This document shows positions 24,805-34,466 of a stretch of 64,000 nucleotides of DNA, piece by piece. Source of the stretch: Duganella aceris. Its GTDB lineage: Bacteria; Pseudomonadota; Gammaproteobacteria; Burkholderiales; Burkholderiaceae_D. The stretch is taken from contig NZ_JAADJT010000001.1 in assembly GCF_011090165.1 (NCBI RefSeq), positions 682,001-746,000 on the forward strand, given 5' to 3'. The notes under the pieces were generated by a model. That model worked only from the letters and a program-made list of their open reading frames with translations. It did no database searches and was not told the origin of the DNA. Each line of letters starts with the position of its first letter. Within the stretch, counting starts at the first letter, position 1. Both the position numbers and the translations under genes were made by a program.

Positions 24805-24818
24805 CTCTGTCCCTATTT
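24805..24818 (-). repeat. right inverted terminal repeat of RAYT cassette
   Basis: Inverse copy (13/14) of 24031-24044. It begins within the stop codon (TAA, 24817-24819) of the response regulator gene, so the cassette abuts or has replaced the 3' end of that gene. Confidence 0.7.
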
Positions 24819-25497
24819 ATGACAGATTGAAGCTGGCCGACAGGCTGTAGCCCTCGCCATAGGCGCTGCGCAGCGGGAGGTCCTGGCCCAGGCCGGTGCG
24901 CGCCTTCTTGCGCAGGCGGTAGACCAGCATGTCGACCCGGCGTCCGGCGTCCGGATCGTCGCCGCCGATGCCGGCCACGATGACCTGGCGCGGCACCGGA
25001 CGGGTATTAATCGTCAGCAAATGCAGGAAATTGCATTCCTTTTCCGTCAGCGTGATCGCCATGCCTTGCAGCTCCAGCTGGCGGGCGCTGACTTTCAGCG
25101 TCCACTTGCTCGGCGCGGGCACGGTTTCCTGCGGTCCGACGCGGCGGTCCAGCGCCTCGATGTGCGCGGCCAGCTCCGGGAACTTGATCGGCTTGGTCAG
25201 ATAGTGGTCGGCGCCGAGGCGCAGACCGAGGATGCGGTTGTCGAAAGCGACGCGGCCGGTCAGCACCAGCAAGCCGATCTGCGGATACAACTGCCGCATG
25301 CGCGGAATCACGTTGAAGCCGTCTTCGTCGGGCAAGCCGAGGTCCAGCACCACCACGCCGACGTTACCCTGGCTTAAGGCGGACCACATATCGCTGGCGT
25401 TATTGGTGATGTGCACCTCGTGTTCAAGCTCAGTCAGGAACTCGGCCATTTCTTCGGCGTAGTCCAGATTGTCTTCCACGATGAGTATTTGCGTCAT
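24817..25497 (-). CDS. response regulator, receiver plus winged-helix DNA-binding domain
   Basis: 226 residues. Receiver domain 1-120: acidic pair in VEDN, phosphoacceptor Asp52 in VVVLDLGLPDEDG, the LTG threonine region and lysine in LTKPIKF. The C-terminal domain (about 130-220) resembles an OmpR-type winged helix (LTEKECNFLHLL, then RRVDMLVYRLRKKA). It lies 58 bp downstream of the kinase gene that is its likely partner. The stop codon falls in the RAYT end repeat, so its last residues may have been altered by insertion. Confidence 0.92.
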   Translation of the reverse strand: MTQILIVEDNLDYAEEMAEFLTELEHEVHITNNASDMWSALSQGNVGVVVLDLGLPDEDGFNVIPRMRQLYPQIGLLVLTGRVAFDNRILGLRLGADHYLTKPIKFPELAAHIEALDRRVGPQETVPAPSKWTLKVSARQLELQGMAITLTEKECNFLHLLTINTRPVPRQVIVAGIGGDDPDAGRRVDMLVYRLRKKARTGLGQDLPLRSAYGEGYSLSASFNLS

Positions 25498-25555
25498 TGG
25501 TGCGCCATTCGATCGATTTTATTGAGCAATCGTGCTCCATCCCGCCCTGCTTTTT

Positions 25556-26689
25556 TCAGCTTGCGTCCAGGGAATTATCACTGTTGCTACTCACCTGCGC
25601 AAGGCTTTTCCCGGCATTCGCCGATATGGGCAACCAAATCCGAAATTCCGTGCCGCTTTCAGAAACATTTCGCGCCGTGACCGTGCCGCCGTGCACGTCC
25701 GCGATCGCGCGCGCCATGTACAAGCCCAAGCCCGAACCGGCGATGCCGACGGCATTGCTGCCCCGGAAGGATTTATCGAAGACATGCGCCAGTTCCGCCT
25801 CCGGCACGCCGGCGCCGTGATCGCGCACCAACAACTCGACGCCACCCTCGGTTGCCATTTTGCCTATCAATTCTATCGGACTATCGGCGTCCGTGTACTT
25901 GATCGCGTTATCTATCAGTATTTCCAGGCACAGGCGGATGCCGGCCGGGTCGCAGCGCATCCATTGCGGCAAGCCGACGCTGCGCGCGCTGACCCGGGCG
26001 CGGCGGCCGCGCGCCTGTTCGGCGGCCTTGTCCAGCAGGGCGGCGGGATCGATTTCGTCGGGCTGGCGCTCGCGGCCGATGCTGGCCATGCGGTCCGGCG
26101 ACAGGTATTCGTCCAGCATCGCCAGCATGCGGTCGACCGCCGTCTGGATCTTGCGGTAGCGCTTGCGCGTGCCTTCGTCGTGATGGGCGCCGGTCATCTC
26201 CAGCCGTTGCACGGCGCCGTCGATGGTCGACAGCGGGGTACGGAATTCGTGCGACAGCATGGAGGCGAATTTTTTCTGCTGCGCCGCCAGCTCGCGCCGC
26301 GCGCTCAGGTCGCGCACCACGCCGACCACGTTGGACGGCACGCCGGCGGCGTCGAGGATCAGGGTGGATTCGATTTCGACCGGCACCGCGCGGCCGTCGC
26401 TGTGTGGAAGCTCGGTTTCGCGCAGCAGGCGATGGCGGCTCAGGTCGCCGCCGGCGTAGCGCGCCAGCCGCGCCGGGACATCTTTCAGCAGCCCGGCGGC
26501 CAGCGCCTGCGCCCCGTCCAGCGTGTAACCGAACTGGCGTTCGGCGGCGGGACTGAGCCAGGTCAACTTGAGGCCGGCGCAATCGGCCATCCAGCTGATC
26601 TCGCCGCTGTGTTCCAACAGCAAGCGATAGCGCTCCTCGTTTGCCTGCGATGCCGCCAAGGCAGCCTGGAGTTCCGCTATCGTCGCCAT
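25556..26689 (-). CDS. soluble PAS-domain sensor histidine kinase
   Basis: 377 residues with no membrane helix or signal peptide, so a cytoplasmic sensor. PAS domain about 15-135 (ERYRLLLEHSGEISWMADC, then VVGVVRDLSARREL). H-box SHEFRTPL with the phosphoryl His near residue 147. The ATPase domain has NAIKYTDAD (N box), RDHGAGVP (G1) and GSGLGLYMARAIA (G2). It starts 6 bp after the SNF2 helicase gene and precedes a response regulator, so all three are probably co-expressed. Signal unknown. Confidence 0.93.
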   Translation of the reverse strand: MATIAELQAALAASQANEERYRLLLEHSGEISWMADCAGLKLTWLSPAAERQFGYTLDGAQALAAGLLKDVPARLARYAGGDLSRHRLLRETELPHSDGRAVPVEIESTLILDAAGVPSNVVGVVRDLSARRELAAQQKKFASMLSHEFRTPLSTIDGAVQRLEMTGAHHDEGTRKRYRKIQTAVDRMLAMLDEYLSPDRMASIGRERQPDEIDPAALLDKAAEQARGRRARVSARSVGLPQWMRCDPAGIRLCLEILIDNAIKYTDADSPIELIGKMATEGGVELLVRDHGAGVPEAELAHVFDKSFRGSNAVGIAGSGLGLYMARAIADVHGGTVTARNVSESGTEFRIWLPISANAGKSLAQVSSNSDNSLDAS

Positions 26690-26695
26690 GTTGGT

Positions 26696-29600
26696 CTACT
26701 CCACCAAAGGTGCAAAGATTTGTTGCAGGTCTTCCTGGGTCAAGGCCATCTTCTGCGATTCGCCTTCGGCGAGGATGGATTGCGCCAGATCCGATTTTTT
26801 CTGCTGCAGGACCTGGATTTTTTCCTCCAGCGTGCCTTTGGCGATCAGTTTATACACAAACACCGGCTTGTCCTGCCCGATACGCCAGGCGCGGTCGGTG
26901 GCCTGGTTTTCCGCCGCCGGATTCCACCACGGATCGTAGTGGATCACGGTGTCGGCGGCGGTCAGGTTCAGGCCGACGCCGCCCGCCTTTAGGCTGATCA
27001 GGAAGATCGGCACCGCGCCCTGCTGGAATGCCGCCACTTGCGCGCTGCGGTCCTTGGTGTCGCCGGTCAGCAAGGCGTAGGGGATGTCGCGCGCCTCCAG
27101 CTCCTGCTCGATCAGCTCCAGCATGCTGGTGAACTGCGAGAACACCAGGATCTTGCGGTTTTCCTCCAGCAAGTCCTCGACCATCTGCATCAGGTCGATC
27201 AACTTGGCCGAGCCGGCCGTCTGTTTCTTCGACGGCAGCGACTTGACCAGGCGCGGATCGCAACACACCTGGCGCAGCTTGAGCAGCGCCTCCAGGATCA
27301 CGATCTGGCTGCGCGCCACGCCCTTGCGGTCGATTTCGTCGCGCACCTTCTGGTCCATCGCCAGCCGCACGGTTTCGTACAGGTCGCGCTGGGCGCCGGT
27401 CAGCTCGACCTTGCGCACCATCTCTGTCTTCGGCGGCAATTCCTTGGCGACGTTGTCCTTGGTCCGGCGCAGCAGGAAAGGCTTGATGCGGCGGTTCAGC
27501 AGCGCGCGCCGCAGCGGGTCGTCCTGGCGCTCGATCGGATGGCGGAACACGGTGTTGAACCCCTTCTCGTCGCCCAGCAGGCCCGGCAGCAGGAAGTGGA
27601 ATTGCGACCACAGCTCGCCCAGGTGGTTTTCCAGCGGCGTGCCGGACAGGCACAGCCGATGGCGCGCGCGCAGCAGGCCGGCACTCTGGGCCGCCTTGCT
27701 GCGGGTGTTCTTGATGTAGTGCGACTCGTCCAGGATGACCAGGTGGAAATCATGCTCGCGCAGCTTTTCCTCGTCGCGCGGCAGCAGCGCGTAGGTGGTC
27801 AGCACCAGGTCGGCCTCGTCGATCTGGTCGAACTGGCCCATGCGGTCCTTGCCTTGCAGCAGCAGCACGCGCAGGCCCGGGGCGAAGCGCGCGGCTTCCT
27901 CCTGCCAGTTGCCCATCAGGCTGGTCGGCGCGATCACCAGCGCCGGCGCCGTCAGGCGGCCCGCCTCTTTTTCCACCAGAATGTGCGCCAGGGTCTGCAC
28001 CGTCTTGCCCAGACCCATGTCATCGGCCAGGATGCCGGCGAAGCCGTACTCGCGCAGGAATTGCATCCACGACAGACCATCGGTCTGGTAATCGCGCAGC
28101 GTGGCTTGCAGGCCGGCCGGCGTGGCGATGCGCTTGACCGCGCCGAACTGGTTCAGGCGCGCGCCCATGTCGCGCAATTCCTCGCCGCCGGTCCAGTTCA
28201 GCTCGACGTTGCGCTGCAGCTCGTCCAGGCGCGCGGCGTCCAGCGTCGCCATGCGCAGCGAGGTCTTGATCTTGTCGCTGAAATACAACTCGCCCAGCGT
28301 CGCCAGGATCGGCTTGACCCGGCCCCACGGCAGCGCGATGCGGCTGCCGTCCGGCAAGGTCGCCAGCATCTGGTCTTCCTCGCCGTGCATGGCGATGGTT
28401 TTCGGATTGAAATCGTTCGGCGCGTTGCGGATCAGCTGCACCAGCACCGGCAGCAGCGGCACCCGCTCCTGGTTGATCATCACGCCCAGCTCCAGGTCGA
28501 ACCAGGCGTAGCCGCCGTCGGCCGGATCTTCGGTGACGTTGGCGTACCAGTCGCCGGCTTCCAGCACATCGTAGCGGTACTTGGTGGTTTTCTCGACCTT
28601 CCAACCGGCCGCCTTCAAGGCCTCGACGCCGTCGCGCGCGAAGCGCAGCCATTCGGCCTGGCTCGGCAGCAACAGCCCGCCCTTGACGCTGCTCAGCGGC
28701 AAGGCGGTCGGGGCGTGGAAGTGGCGCTCGCTCAGCAGCGACAGCGCTTCCTCTTCGGCGGCGCTGTCGCGCTGAATGATCTCGGTGACGTCGCCCTTCT
28801 GGCGCACCACGCGCTGCGACGGATCGAACGACACCCGCTCGCCGTCGTAGTCGAAGGACAGCACGGCGAAATCGTGCCAGCGCTGCAGCGAGCCGTCGAC
28901 CAGCATCGCGGCGTCCAGCGTCAGCACCGGACGCGGCTTGACGTCGTCGCGCACCCGCTGCGGCAGCGGTTGCGGCAGCGGCATCAGCCCCTGCAGGCCG
29001 TGCGCCAGCAGCAGTTGCGAGACGCGCATCTTGTCGTTGGCGGTCAGCAACGGGGCTTGCGCCACCAGCGCCTGCAGGTCGGCCAGCGGAATCGTCGCGC
29101 CGCCTTGGTTCAGCTGCAACACGCCGCAGGAAAGATTATCGATGTACCACGGCGGATCGGTCGGCAACATGTAGTCGACCTGGTCGGCGCCGCTGTGCTT
29201 GGCGTTCGGCGGCGCCTGCACCTGCCAGCCGAGGCGCAAGCCCTTGCCTTCCTCGCGCCAGGCCAGGTTGGCCTCGCGCAACACGCCGCCGCGCAGCGGA
29301 TAGACCAGGCCGTTGCCGACGTCGGCCCACGAATTTGCCCACAGCAATTTATCCTGCTCCGCCAGCATCGCCAGCAGCGCCGCGCCGATCTTGCCGCGCG
29401 GCTCGGTGGCCGAGCCGGTCTGCGAATTCTGGCCGCTGCGCATCGCCACGAAGAACCGCACCAGGTCCTCATCGCCGGGCGCCAGGAAGCTCGGCGGCGC
29501 CGACAGCAGCGAGAACACTTCGCTCACCGGGCTGGCGGCGGCGACGTCGCCGTTCGAGCGCAGCCGCGCCTTGTACAGGCACAGCGCCACGTGGCGGCCG

Positions 29601-29842
29601 CCGCTGGTGGGCGCCATCACGTAGATCAGCTTGTAGGCGGTCTGTTTCGGGTCGGAATCCACCGGCGGCGCGTTCAGCTTGGCTTTGGGATGCGCCGCGG
29701 CGTCAACCCGCTGCAGCCAGGTGGCGACGGCGTACGACAATTGATTCGCGGGGGGCGCGGGGCGCGTCGGCGCGGCCGGAACAGCCGGCTTGGCGGGAAC
29801 ATCGTCGGTGGCGTCGTCGCGGGTAAAATCCATAGGTCGCAT
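26696..29842 (-). CDS. SNF2-family DNA helicase/ATPase
   Basis: 1048 residues. The N-terminal 560 residues are a bacterial SNF2-associated region of unknown fold. The helicase core follows: DDMGLGKTVQT (Walker A, near residue 608), DESHYIKN (motif II, DESH rather than DEAH, near 705), LSGTPLEN (motif III), and C-terminal motifs VFSQFTSMLELIE and DRAWRIGQDKPVFVYKLI (motif VI). Such proteins use ATP to remodel DNA-protein complexes. Two close ATGs exist (29842 and 29833) and neither has a clear ribosome site. It leads an operon with a histidine kinase and response regulator. Confidence 0.93.
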   Translation of the reverse strand: MRPMDFTRDDATDDVPAKPAVPAAPTRPAPPANQLSYAVATWLQRVDAAAHPKAKLNAPPVDSDPKQTAYKLIYVMAPTSGGRHVALCLYKARLRSNGDVAAASPVSEVFSLLSAPPSFLAPGDEDLVRFFVAMRSGQNSQTGSATEPRGKIGAALLAMLAEQDKLLWANSWADVGNGLVYPLRGGVLREANLAWREEGKGLRLGWQVQAPPNAKHSGADQVDYMLPTDPPWYIDNLSCGVLQLNQGGATIPLADLQALVAQAPLLTANDKMRVSQLLLAHGLQGLMPLPQPLPQRVRDDVKPRPVLTLDAAMLVDGSLQRWHDFAVLSFDYDGERVSFDPSQRVVRQKGDVTEIIQRDSAAEEEALSLLSERHFHAPTALPLSSVKGGLLLPSQAEWLRFARDGVEALKAAGWKVEKTTKYRYDVLEAGDWYANVTEDPADGGYAWFDLELGVMINQERVPLLPVLVQLIRNAPNDFNPKTIAMHGEEDQMLATLPDGSRIALPWGRVKPILATLGELYFSDKIKTSLRMATLDAARLDELQRNVELNWTGGEELRDMGARLNQFGAVKRIATPAGLQATLRDYQTDGLSWMQFLREYGFAGILADDMGLGKTVQTLAHILVEKEAGRLTAPALVIAPTSLMGNWQEEAARFAPGLRVLLLQGKDRMGQFDQIDEADLVLTTYALLPRDEEKLREHDFHLVILDESHYIKNTRSKAAQSAGLLRARHRLCLSGTPLENHLGELWSQFHFLLPGLLGDEKGFNTVFRHPIERQDDPLRRALLNRRIKPFLLRRTKDNVAKELPPKTEMVRKVELTGAQRDLYETVRLAMDQKVRDEIDRKGVARSQIVILEALLKLRQVCCDPRLVKSLPSKKQTAGSAKLIDLMQMVEDLLEENRKILVFSQFTSMLELIEQELEARDIPYALLTGDTKDRSAQVAAFQQGAVPIFLISLKAGGVGLNLTAADTVIHYDPWWNPAAENQATDRAWRIGQDKPVFVYKLIAKGTLEEKIQVLQQKKSDLAQSILAEGESQKMALTQEDLQQIFAPLVE

Positions 29843-30039
29843 TGTTGTTCAAAGATGGTTCAAAAACGGCAACAGGCAATATTATCCGCCATTGAAGCGT
29901 TCGTGTTCGCGGATTTCTTACAAAACCCGACTGTAATTAAGGCCAAATCGTCCTGCATAGTCCTTTTGGACTGTCAAGACTGGCGCATTCGCGCCGATTG
30001 CGTATCATTCCGGGCTTGACTGCTAAGGAATCGTCCCAC

Positions 30040-32388
30040 ATGTTGCCTTCCATTGAACAACGTCTTGCCCTGGAACTTGTCGCCAAACCGGTACAAGTCG
30101 CCGCCGCCATCGCCCTGTTGGACGAAGGCGCCACCGTTCCGTTCATCGCCCGCTATCGTAAAGAGGCGACCGGCGGCCTGGATGACATTCAACTGCGTCT
30201 GCTCGAAGAGCGCCTGCGCTACCTGCGCGAGCTGGAAGACCGCCGCGCCGCTATCGTGGCATCGATCACCGAACAGAACAAGATGACCCCGGCCTTATTA
30301 GATGCTGTCATGCACGCAGAAGACAAGACCCGGCTGGAAGACTTATATCTCCCGTACAAGCAAAAACGCCGCACCAAGGCGCAGATCGCGATCGAAGCCG
30401 GTTTGTTGCCGCTGGCCGACAGTCTGCTGGAAAACCCCGGCCTGACGCCGGAAACCGAAGCCGGCAAGTTCCTGCGCGAGGCCTTCACCACCGGCGACGG
30501 CAATAATCCGGGCGTGGCCGACGCCAAGGCGGCCCTGGACGGCGCGCGCCAGATCCTGATGGAACGCTTCGCCGAAGACGCCACCCTGCTGCAATCCTTG
30601 CGCGAATATGTGCAAGAGCATGGCATTGTTGAATCGAAAGTTATTGAAGGTAAGCAAGACGAAGGCGAAAAATTCGCCGATTACTTCGATTATTCGGAAG
30701 CCATCGGCACCGTGCCGTCGCACCGCGCGCTGGCGCTGTTGCGCGGACGCCGCGAAGGCATCCTCGACGTCGCGCTGCGGCTCGACACCGAGGCCGAGAA
30801 ACCGAAGTGGGACGCGCCGCACAATCCGTGCGAGGGCCGCATCGCCGCCCGTTTCGGCATCAAGAACCAGGGCCGTCCGGCCGACAAATGGCTGGCCGAC
30901 ACCGCGCGCTGGACCTGGCGCGTGAAAAGCTTCATGCACCTGGATACCGAGCTGATGGGCGCGCTGCGCGAGCGCTCAGAGCTGGACGCGATCAACGTCT
31001 TCGCCACCAACCTGAAGGCGCTGCTGCTGGCCGCCCCGGCCGGCCAGCGCGCCACCATGGGCCTGGACCCGGGCCTGCGCACCGGCGTCAAGGTGGCGGT
31101 GGTCGACGCCACCGGCAAGGTGGTCGACACCGCCGTCATCTACCCGCACCAGCCGAAGAACGACTGGGACGGCTCGCTGCACACGCTGGGCCGCCTGGCC
31201 GCCAAGCACAATGTGTCGCTGATTTCGATCGGCAACGGCACCGCCTCGCGCGAAACCGACAAGCTGGCGCAGGACTTGATCAAGCAGCATCCTGATCAAA
31301 AAATGAGCAAGATCGTCGTTTCCGAGGCGGGCGCGTCGGTGTATTCGGCGTCCGAGTTCGCCTCGAAGGAGCTGCCGGACATGGACGTGTCGCTGCGCGG
31401 CGCGGTCTCGATCGCGCGCCGGCTGCAGGATCCGCTGGCCGAGCTGGTCAAGATCGACCCGAAATCGATCGGCGTCGGCCAGTACCAGCACGATGTGTCG
31501 CAGACCCAGCTGGCGCGCTCGCTGGACGCGGTGGTCGAGGATTGCGTGAACGCGGTCGGGGTCGACGTCAACACCGCCTCGGCGCCGCTGCTGGCGCGCG
31601 TGTCGGGGCTGTCGGCCTCGGTGGCGCAGGCGATCGTGACCTACCGCGACGTCAAGGGCGCGTTCGCCTCGCGCGCCGCGCTGAAATCGGTGCCGCGCCT
31701 GGGCGACAAGACCTTCGAGCAGGCGGCCGGCTTCCTGCGCGTGATGGGCGGCGAGAATCCGCTGGACGCCTCGGCGGTCCACCCGGAATCGTATCCGCTG
31801 GTCGAGAAGATCCTCGGCGACATCAAGAAGGACATCAAGGCCGTCATCGGCGAAACCGCGCTGATCAAGACGCTGAACCCGGCCAAGTACGCCGACGACA
31901 AATTCGGCGTGCCGACCATCAGCGACATCCTGAAGGAACTGGAAAAGCCGGGCCGCGATCCGCGTCCGGAATTCACCACCGCCACCTTCAAGGAAGGCGT
32001 GGAGGAGATCCGGGACCTGCGTCCGGACATGATCCTGGAGGGCGTGGTGACCAACGTCGCCGCCTTCGGCGCCTTCGTCGACATCGGCGTGCATCAGGAC
32101 GGCCTGGTGCACATCTCGGCGCTGTCGAACACCTTCGTCAAGGATCCGCACTCGGTGGTCAAGGCCGGCCAGGTGGTCAAGGTCAAGGTGCTGGAGGTGG
32201 ACGAGAAGCGCAAGCGCATCGCGCTGACCATGCGCCTGACCGACAGCGCGCCGCAAGCCGGATCGCAGCCGCAGCAGCGCGGCGACCGCAACGACCGCAA
32301 GAGCATGGGCCAGCACCAGAAGCAAACCGCGCGCGAACAACCGGTGGGCGGCAGCATGGCGGCGGCCTTCGCCAAGCTGCGCGGCTGA
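30040..32388 (+). CDS. tex: Tex-family RNA-binding transcription accessory protein
   Basis: 782 residues from ATG 30040 with AAGGA at 30025; the frame is open 14 codons further upstream without family likeness. Order: helical N-terminus, YqgF-like RNase H fold ([17 protein letters not shown]), helix-hairpin-helix DNA-binding segments ([25 protein letters not shown]) and a C-terminal S1 domain ([16 protein letters not shown]...LVHIS). Tex acts in transcription and stress tolerance. The divergent gap to the helicase gene holds two small hairpins (29959-29972, 29982-29995). Confidence 0.96.
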   Translation: MLPSIEQRLALELVAKPVQVAAAIALLDEGATVPFIARYRKEATGGLDDIQLRLLEERLRYLRELEDRRAAIVASITEQNKMTPALLDAVMHAEDKTRLEDLYLPYKQKRRTKAQIAIEAGLLPLADSLLENPGLTPETEAGKFLREAFTTGDGNNPGVADAKAALDGARQILMERFAEDATLLQSLREYVQEHGIVESKVIEGKQDEGEKFADYFDYSEAIGTVPSHRALALLRGRREGILDVALRLDTEAEKPKWDAPHNPCEGRIAARFGIKNQGRPADKWLADTARWTWRVKSFMHLDTELMGALRERSELDAINVFATNLKALLLAAPAGQRATMGLDPGLRTGVKVAVVDATGKVVDTAVIYPHQPKNDWDGSLHTLGRLAAKHNVSLISIGNGTASRETDKLAQDLIKQHPDQKMSKIVVSEAGASVYSASEFASKELPDMDVSLRGAVSIARRLQDPLAELVKIDPKSIGVGQYQHDVSQTQLARSLDAVVEDCVNAVGVDVNTASAPLLARVSGLSASVAQAIVTYRDVKGAFASRAALKSVPRLGDKTFEQAAGFLRVMGGENPLDASAVHPESYPLVEKILGDIKKDIKAVIGETALIKTLNPAKYADDKFGVPTISDILKELEKPGRDPRPEFTTATFKEGVEEIRDLRPDMILEGVVTNVAAFGAFVDIGVHQDGLVHISALSNTFVKDPHSVVKAGQVVKVKVLEVDEKRKRIALTMRLTDSAPQAGSQPQQRGDRNDRKSMGQHQKQTAREQPVGGSMAAAFAKLRG

Positions 32389-32409
32389 TCTTCCGGCCGG
32401 AAAAATACC

Positions 32410-32442
32410 GGTGCCGACGTTTTCTTATAAAATGTCGGCACC
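32410..32442. other. inverted repeat between tex and grxD
   Basis: Nine-base perfect arms (32410-32418, 32434-32442) extended by TTTT/AAAA pairing across one mismatch. It lies 21 bp after the tex stop. A weak T-rich stretch follows, so it may be a terminator; it also contains TATAAA, a possible -10 box for grxD. The two readings cannot be separated here. Confidence 0.5.
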
Positions 32443-32468
32443 TAATACATCTTTTCACTGAGGCAGCT

Positions 32469-32780
32469 ATGAGCGACGTACAAACCTGGATCAAAGAAAC
32501 CGTGACCAACACCCCGGTGGTGCTGTTCATGAAGGGCACCGCCCAGTTCCCGCAATGCGGCTTCTCCGGCCGCGCCATCCAGATCCTGAAGGCTTGCGGC
32601 GTTGAAAACATCGCCACCGTCAACGTGCTGGAAGATCCGGAAGTCCGTCAGGGCATCAAGGACTACTCGAACTGGCCAACCATTCCGCAGCTGTACGTCA
32701 AGGGCGAGTTCGTCGGTGGTTCGGACATCATGAACGAAATGTTCGAGTCGGGCGAGCTGAAGGCCCTGCTGGATGCCTGA
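32469..32780 (+). CDS. grxD: monothiol glutaredoxin, CGFS type
   Basis: 103 residues with the active-site CGFS ([10 protein letters not shown]), the [16 protein letters not shown] glutathione-binding stretch and the C-terminal ESGELKALL. Grx4-type proteins carry and transfer iron-sulfur clusters, often with BolA proteins; a BolA-like gene lies at 11317-11553. It overlaps ubiX by 8 bp. Confidence 0.97.
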   Translation: MSDVQTWIKETVTNTPVVLFMKGTAQFPQCGFSGRAIQILKACGVENIATVNVLEDPEVRQGIKDYSNWPTIPQLYVKGEFVGGSDIMNEMFESGELKALLDA

Positions 32781-33354
32781 CAGGCCCAAACGGATCGTCA
32801 TCGCCATCACCGGCGCCACCGGCGCGGTGTATGGCGTGCGTCTGCTTGAGCATTTGCAACAAAGCCAAGGCGTGGAGACGCATCTGATCGTCTCCGACGC
32901 CGCCGTGCTGACGCTGCACCAGGAAACCGGGCTGCAGCGGCGCGACGTCGAAGCGCTGGCCCATGTGGTGCACAAGGTGCGCGACGTCGGCGCCAGCATC
33001 GCCAGCGGTTCCTTCCAGTCGGACGGCATGATCGTCGCGCCCTGCTCGATGAAGACGCTGGCGTCGGTGGCGCACGGCCTGTCGGACAACCTGATCGCGC
33101 GCGCGGCCGACGTGGTGCTCAAGGAGCGCCGCCGGCTGGTGTTGATGGTGAGGGAAACCCCGTTCAATCTGGCGCACTTGCGCAATATGACGGCGGTGAC
33201 GGAAATGGGCGGGATCATCTTCCCGCCGCTGCCGAGTTTTTATCACAAGCCGCAAAGCATTGCGGAGATGGTCGACCACACGGTGGGCCGCGTCATCGAT
33301 CTATTCGGTATTGAACATGCCCTGGCCCCGCGTTGGGCGGGCATGAAAGCTTAG
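32773..33354 (+). CDS. ubiX: flavin prenyltransferase UbiX
   Basis: 193 residues. The start has [20 protein letters not shown] (flavin-binding), with [20 protein letters not shown] and [20 protein letters not shown], all UbiX hallmarks. It makes the prenylated FMN used by UbiD in ubiquinone synthesis. Its ATG lies within the end of grxD, suggesting coupled translation. Its stop overlaps the converging 56-residue gene by 2-4 bases. Confidence 0.97.
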   Translation: MPDRPKRIVIAITGATGAVYGVRLLEHLQQSQGVETHLIVSDAAVLTLHQETGLQRRDVEALAHVVHKVRDVGASIASGSFQSDGMIVAPCSMKTLASVAHGLSDNLIARAADVVLKERRRLVLMVRETPFNLAHLRNMTAVTEMGGIIFPPLPSFYHKPQSIAEMVDHTVGRVIDLFGIEHALAPRWAGMKA

Positions 33355-33521
33355 CGTTTGTCGAACTGTGAGCCGCTGGCTTTTTTCAAATCCCGCGCTT
33401 CCTCCACCATGCGACGATGGGCAATGCGCTTGCGCATTACTTCGGCGTGCTGGGCGGCGGTCATCGGGGGGACGGTCATCAAATCTTTTAGCTGCGCGAC
33501 GTTGCTGTAGTTACTTTTCAT
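33351..33521 (-). CDS. small basic hypothetical protein
   Basis: 56 residues from ATG 33521 (MKSNYSNVAQL); a TTG at 33533 would add four residues. The sequence is hydrophilic and helical, with KDLMTVPPMTAAQHAEVMRKRIAHRRMVEEARDL. No family recognised. Its stop codon overlaps that of ubiX on the other strand. Upstream, at 33561-33577, lies a hairpin with perfect 7-base arms, perhaps in its leader. Coding status rests on the start and composition only. Confidence 0.5.
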   Translation of the reverse strand: MKSNYSNVAQLKDLMTVPPMTAAQHAEVMRKRIAHRRMVEEARDLKKASGSQFDKR

Positions 33522-33635
33522 AAGACGGCTCAAAAGCTAGGCTCCGAAGTAAATGCTGCGAATCAGCGGCGCTGATTGCTTATTGTGCCTCAAATCCGTG
33601 GCGGAACTATGACAATTCGCAAACGTCCCTACAAA

Positions 33636-33662
33636 TAAAAAAGCGTGCCCGCAGGCACGCTT
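33636..33662 (-). terminator. rho-independent terminator downstream of the XRE gene
   Basis: Perfect 9-base arms (33641-33649 and 33654-33662) with a 4-base loop, followed on the minus strand by a T-run (33637-33642). It lies about 105 bp beyond the XRE regulator stop codon and is oriented to end that transcript. Confidence 0.85.
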
Positions 33663-33766
33663 ATCCGAACAAATGCTTGAAGCTTAATGAAACCAGTTTA
33701 ATCGGGCGACAGCGGTCCAGGCGCCCGAAAACGGTCAAAATAACTCAGTAATACTACTTAAAATGA

Positions 33767-34174
33767 CTACTTTTGGTAGTTGACACGCACCAGCATGCGA
33801 ATAAATTCGCGCGCAATTTGGCGATGATGCTCATCCAGGCGTTGTAAATCGGCGATCAGTTTCACATCGGCCGACTCGAAGCGGGACAGGCTGCCGCCGC
33901 CGTCGCCGGCCGGTGCGCCTTCCTCCGGGCCGCCGAAGCGCAACCATTCGGCGGGCACGCCCAGCCATTGGGCGATCATGCGCAGCTTCTCCTGAGTGGG
34001 AATAGCCTCGCCGACCAGCCATTTACGGGCCGCGTGCACGGTGATGGGTCGTCCGTCAAAGCGGATATTAAACTCGCGCGCCAACCGGGTCGGGCTATCG
34101 GGGGAGTAGTGGGCGTTCTTGAGAGCCTGTTGCAAGCGCTGGCTAAAGCTTTCGCGTTCATTAGAAGAATTCAT
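33767..34174 (-). CDS. XRE-type helix-turn-helix regulator
   Basis: 135 residues. The N-terminal half has a helix-turn-helix of Cro/C1 type (SPTRLAREFNIRFDGRPITVHAARKWLVGEAIPTQEKLRMIAQWLGV). A Gly-rich linker near residue 90 and a C-terminal helical segment follow. No phage or toxin gene adjoins it, so it appears to be a stand-alone chromosomal regulator. Target unknown. It is transcribed away from liuR. Confidence 0.85.
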   Translation of the reverse strand: MNSSNERESFSQRLQQALKNAHYSPDSPTRLAREFNIRFDGRPITVHAARKWLVGEAIPTQEKLRMIAQWLGVPAEWLRFGGPEEGAPAGDGGGSLSRFESADVKLIADLQRLDEHHRQIAREFIRMLVRVNYQK

Positions 34175-34466
34175 AATTGCACTATTTCACGTTGCGCCAT
34201 GAAAGTCAGTCAATGCACGCTGAGCGCCAAGTGTGACGTAAATGGATTTTATAATTAACATTTCATCCTCTGTGGATGCAAACGCCCGCCGGCACCGGTG
34301 CCGAATTTTATTCGGTTCTGCCCGATAAAGGGGAACAGCCCGCCCCTGTATTTAACGTTAGAAGAATAGCACTGGCATAGGATGCTGCCCACCTTTGTTT
34401 AGCCTCGCGCTACAATATACTTGACGTTGACGTAAACGGAAATAACCCCCACCGCAAGCAGAGAAG
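34175..34466. other. divergent regulatory region between XRE gene and liuR
   Basis: 292 bp without a gene. It holds a 12-bp perfect palindrome GGCACCGGTGCC (34291-34302) followed by a small hairpin (CCGAA/TTCGG, 34301-34315), the LiuR-type site at 34421, and a TACAAT box (34411-34416) that could be the liuR -10. AT-rich stretches near 34240-34265 probably hold the XRE promoter. Confidence 0.5.
34421..34436 (+). promoter_or_regulatory. liuR: LiuR operator upstream of liuR
   Basis: TTGACGTTGACGTAAA, 14 of 16 bases matching the palindrome TTTACGTTAACGTAAA, the LiuR-type site as recalled from published regulon work. It lies 31 bp before the liuR ATG and just after a TACAAT box, consistent with autoregulation. 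Confidence 0.75.

Noticed and set aside
27038..30019. 993-codon plus-strand frame
   Set aside because: Antisense shadow of the SNF2 helicase gene.
33767..34174. XRE regulator as a sign of prophage
   Set aside because: No integrase, structural or lysis gene is nearby and the neighbours are housekeeping genes.
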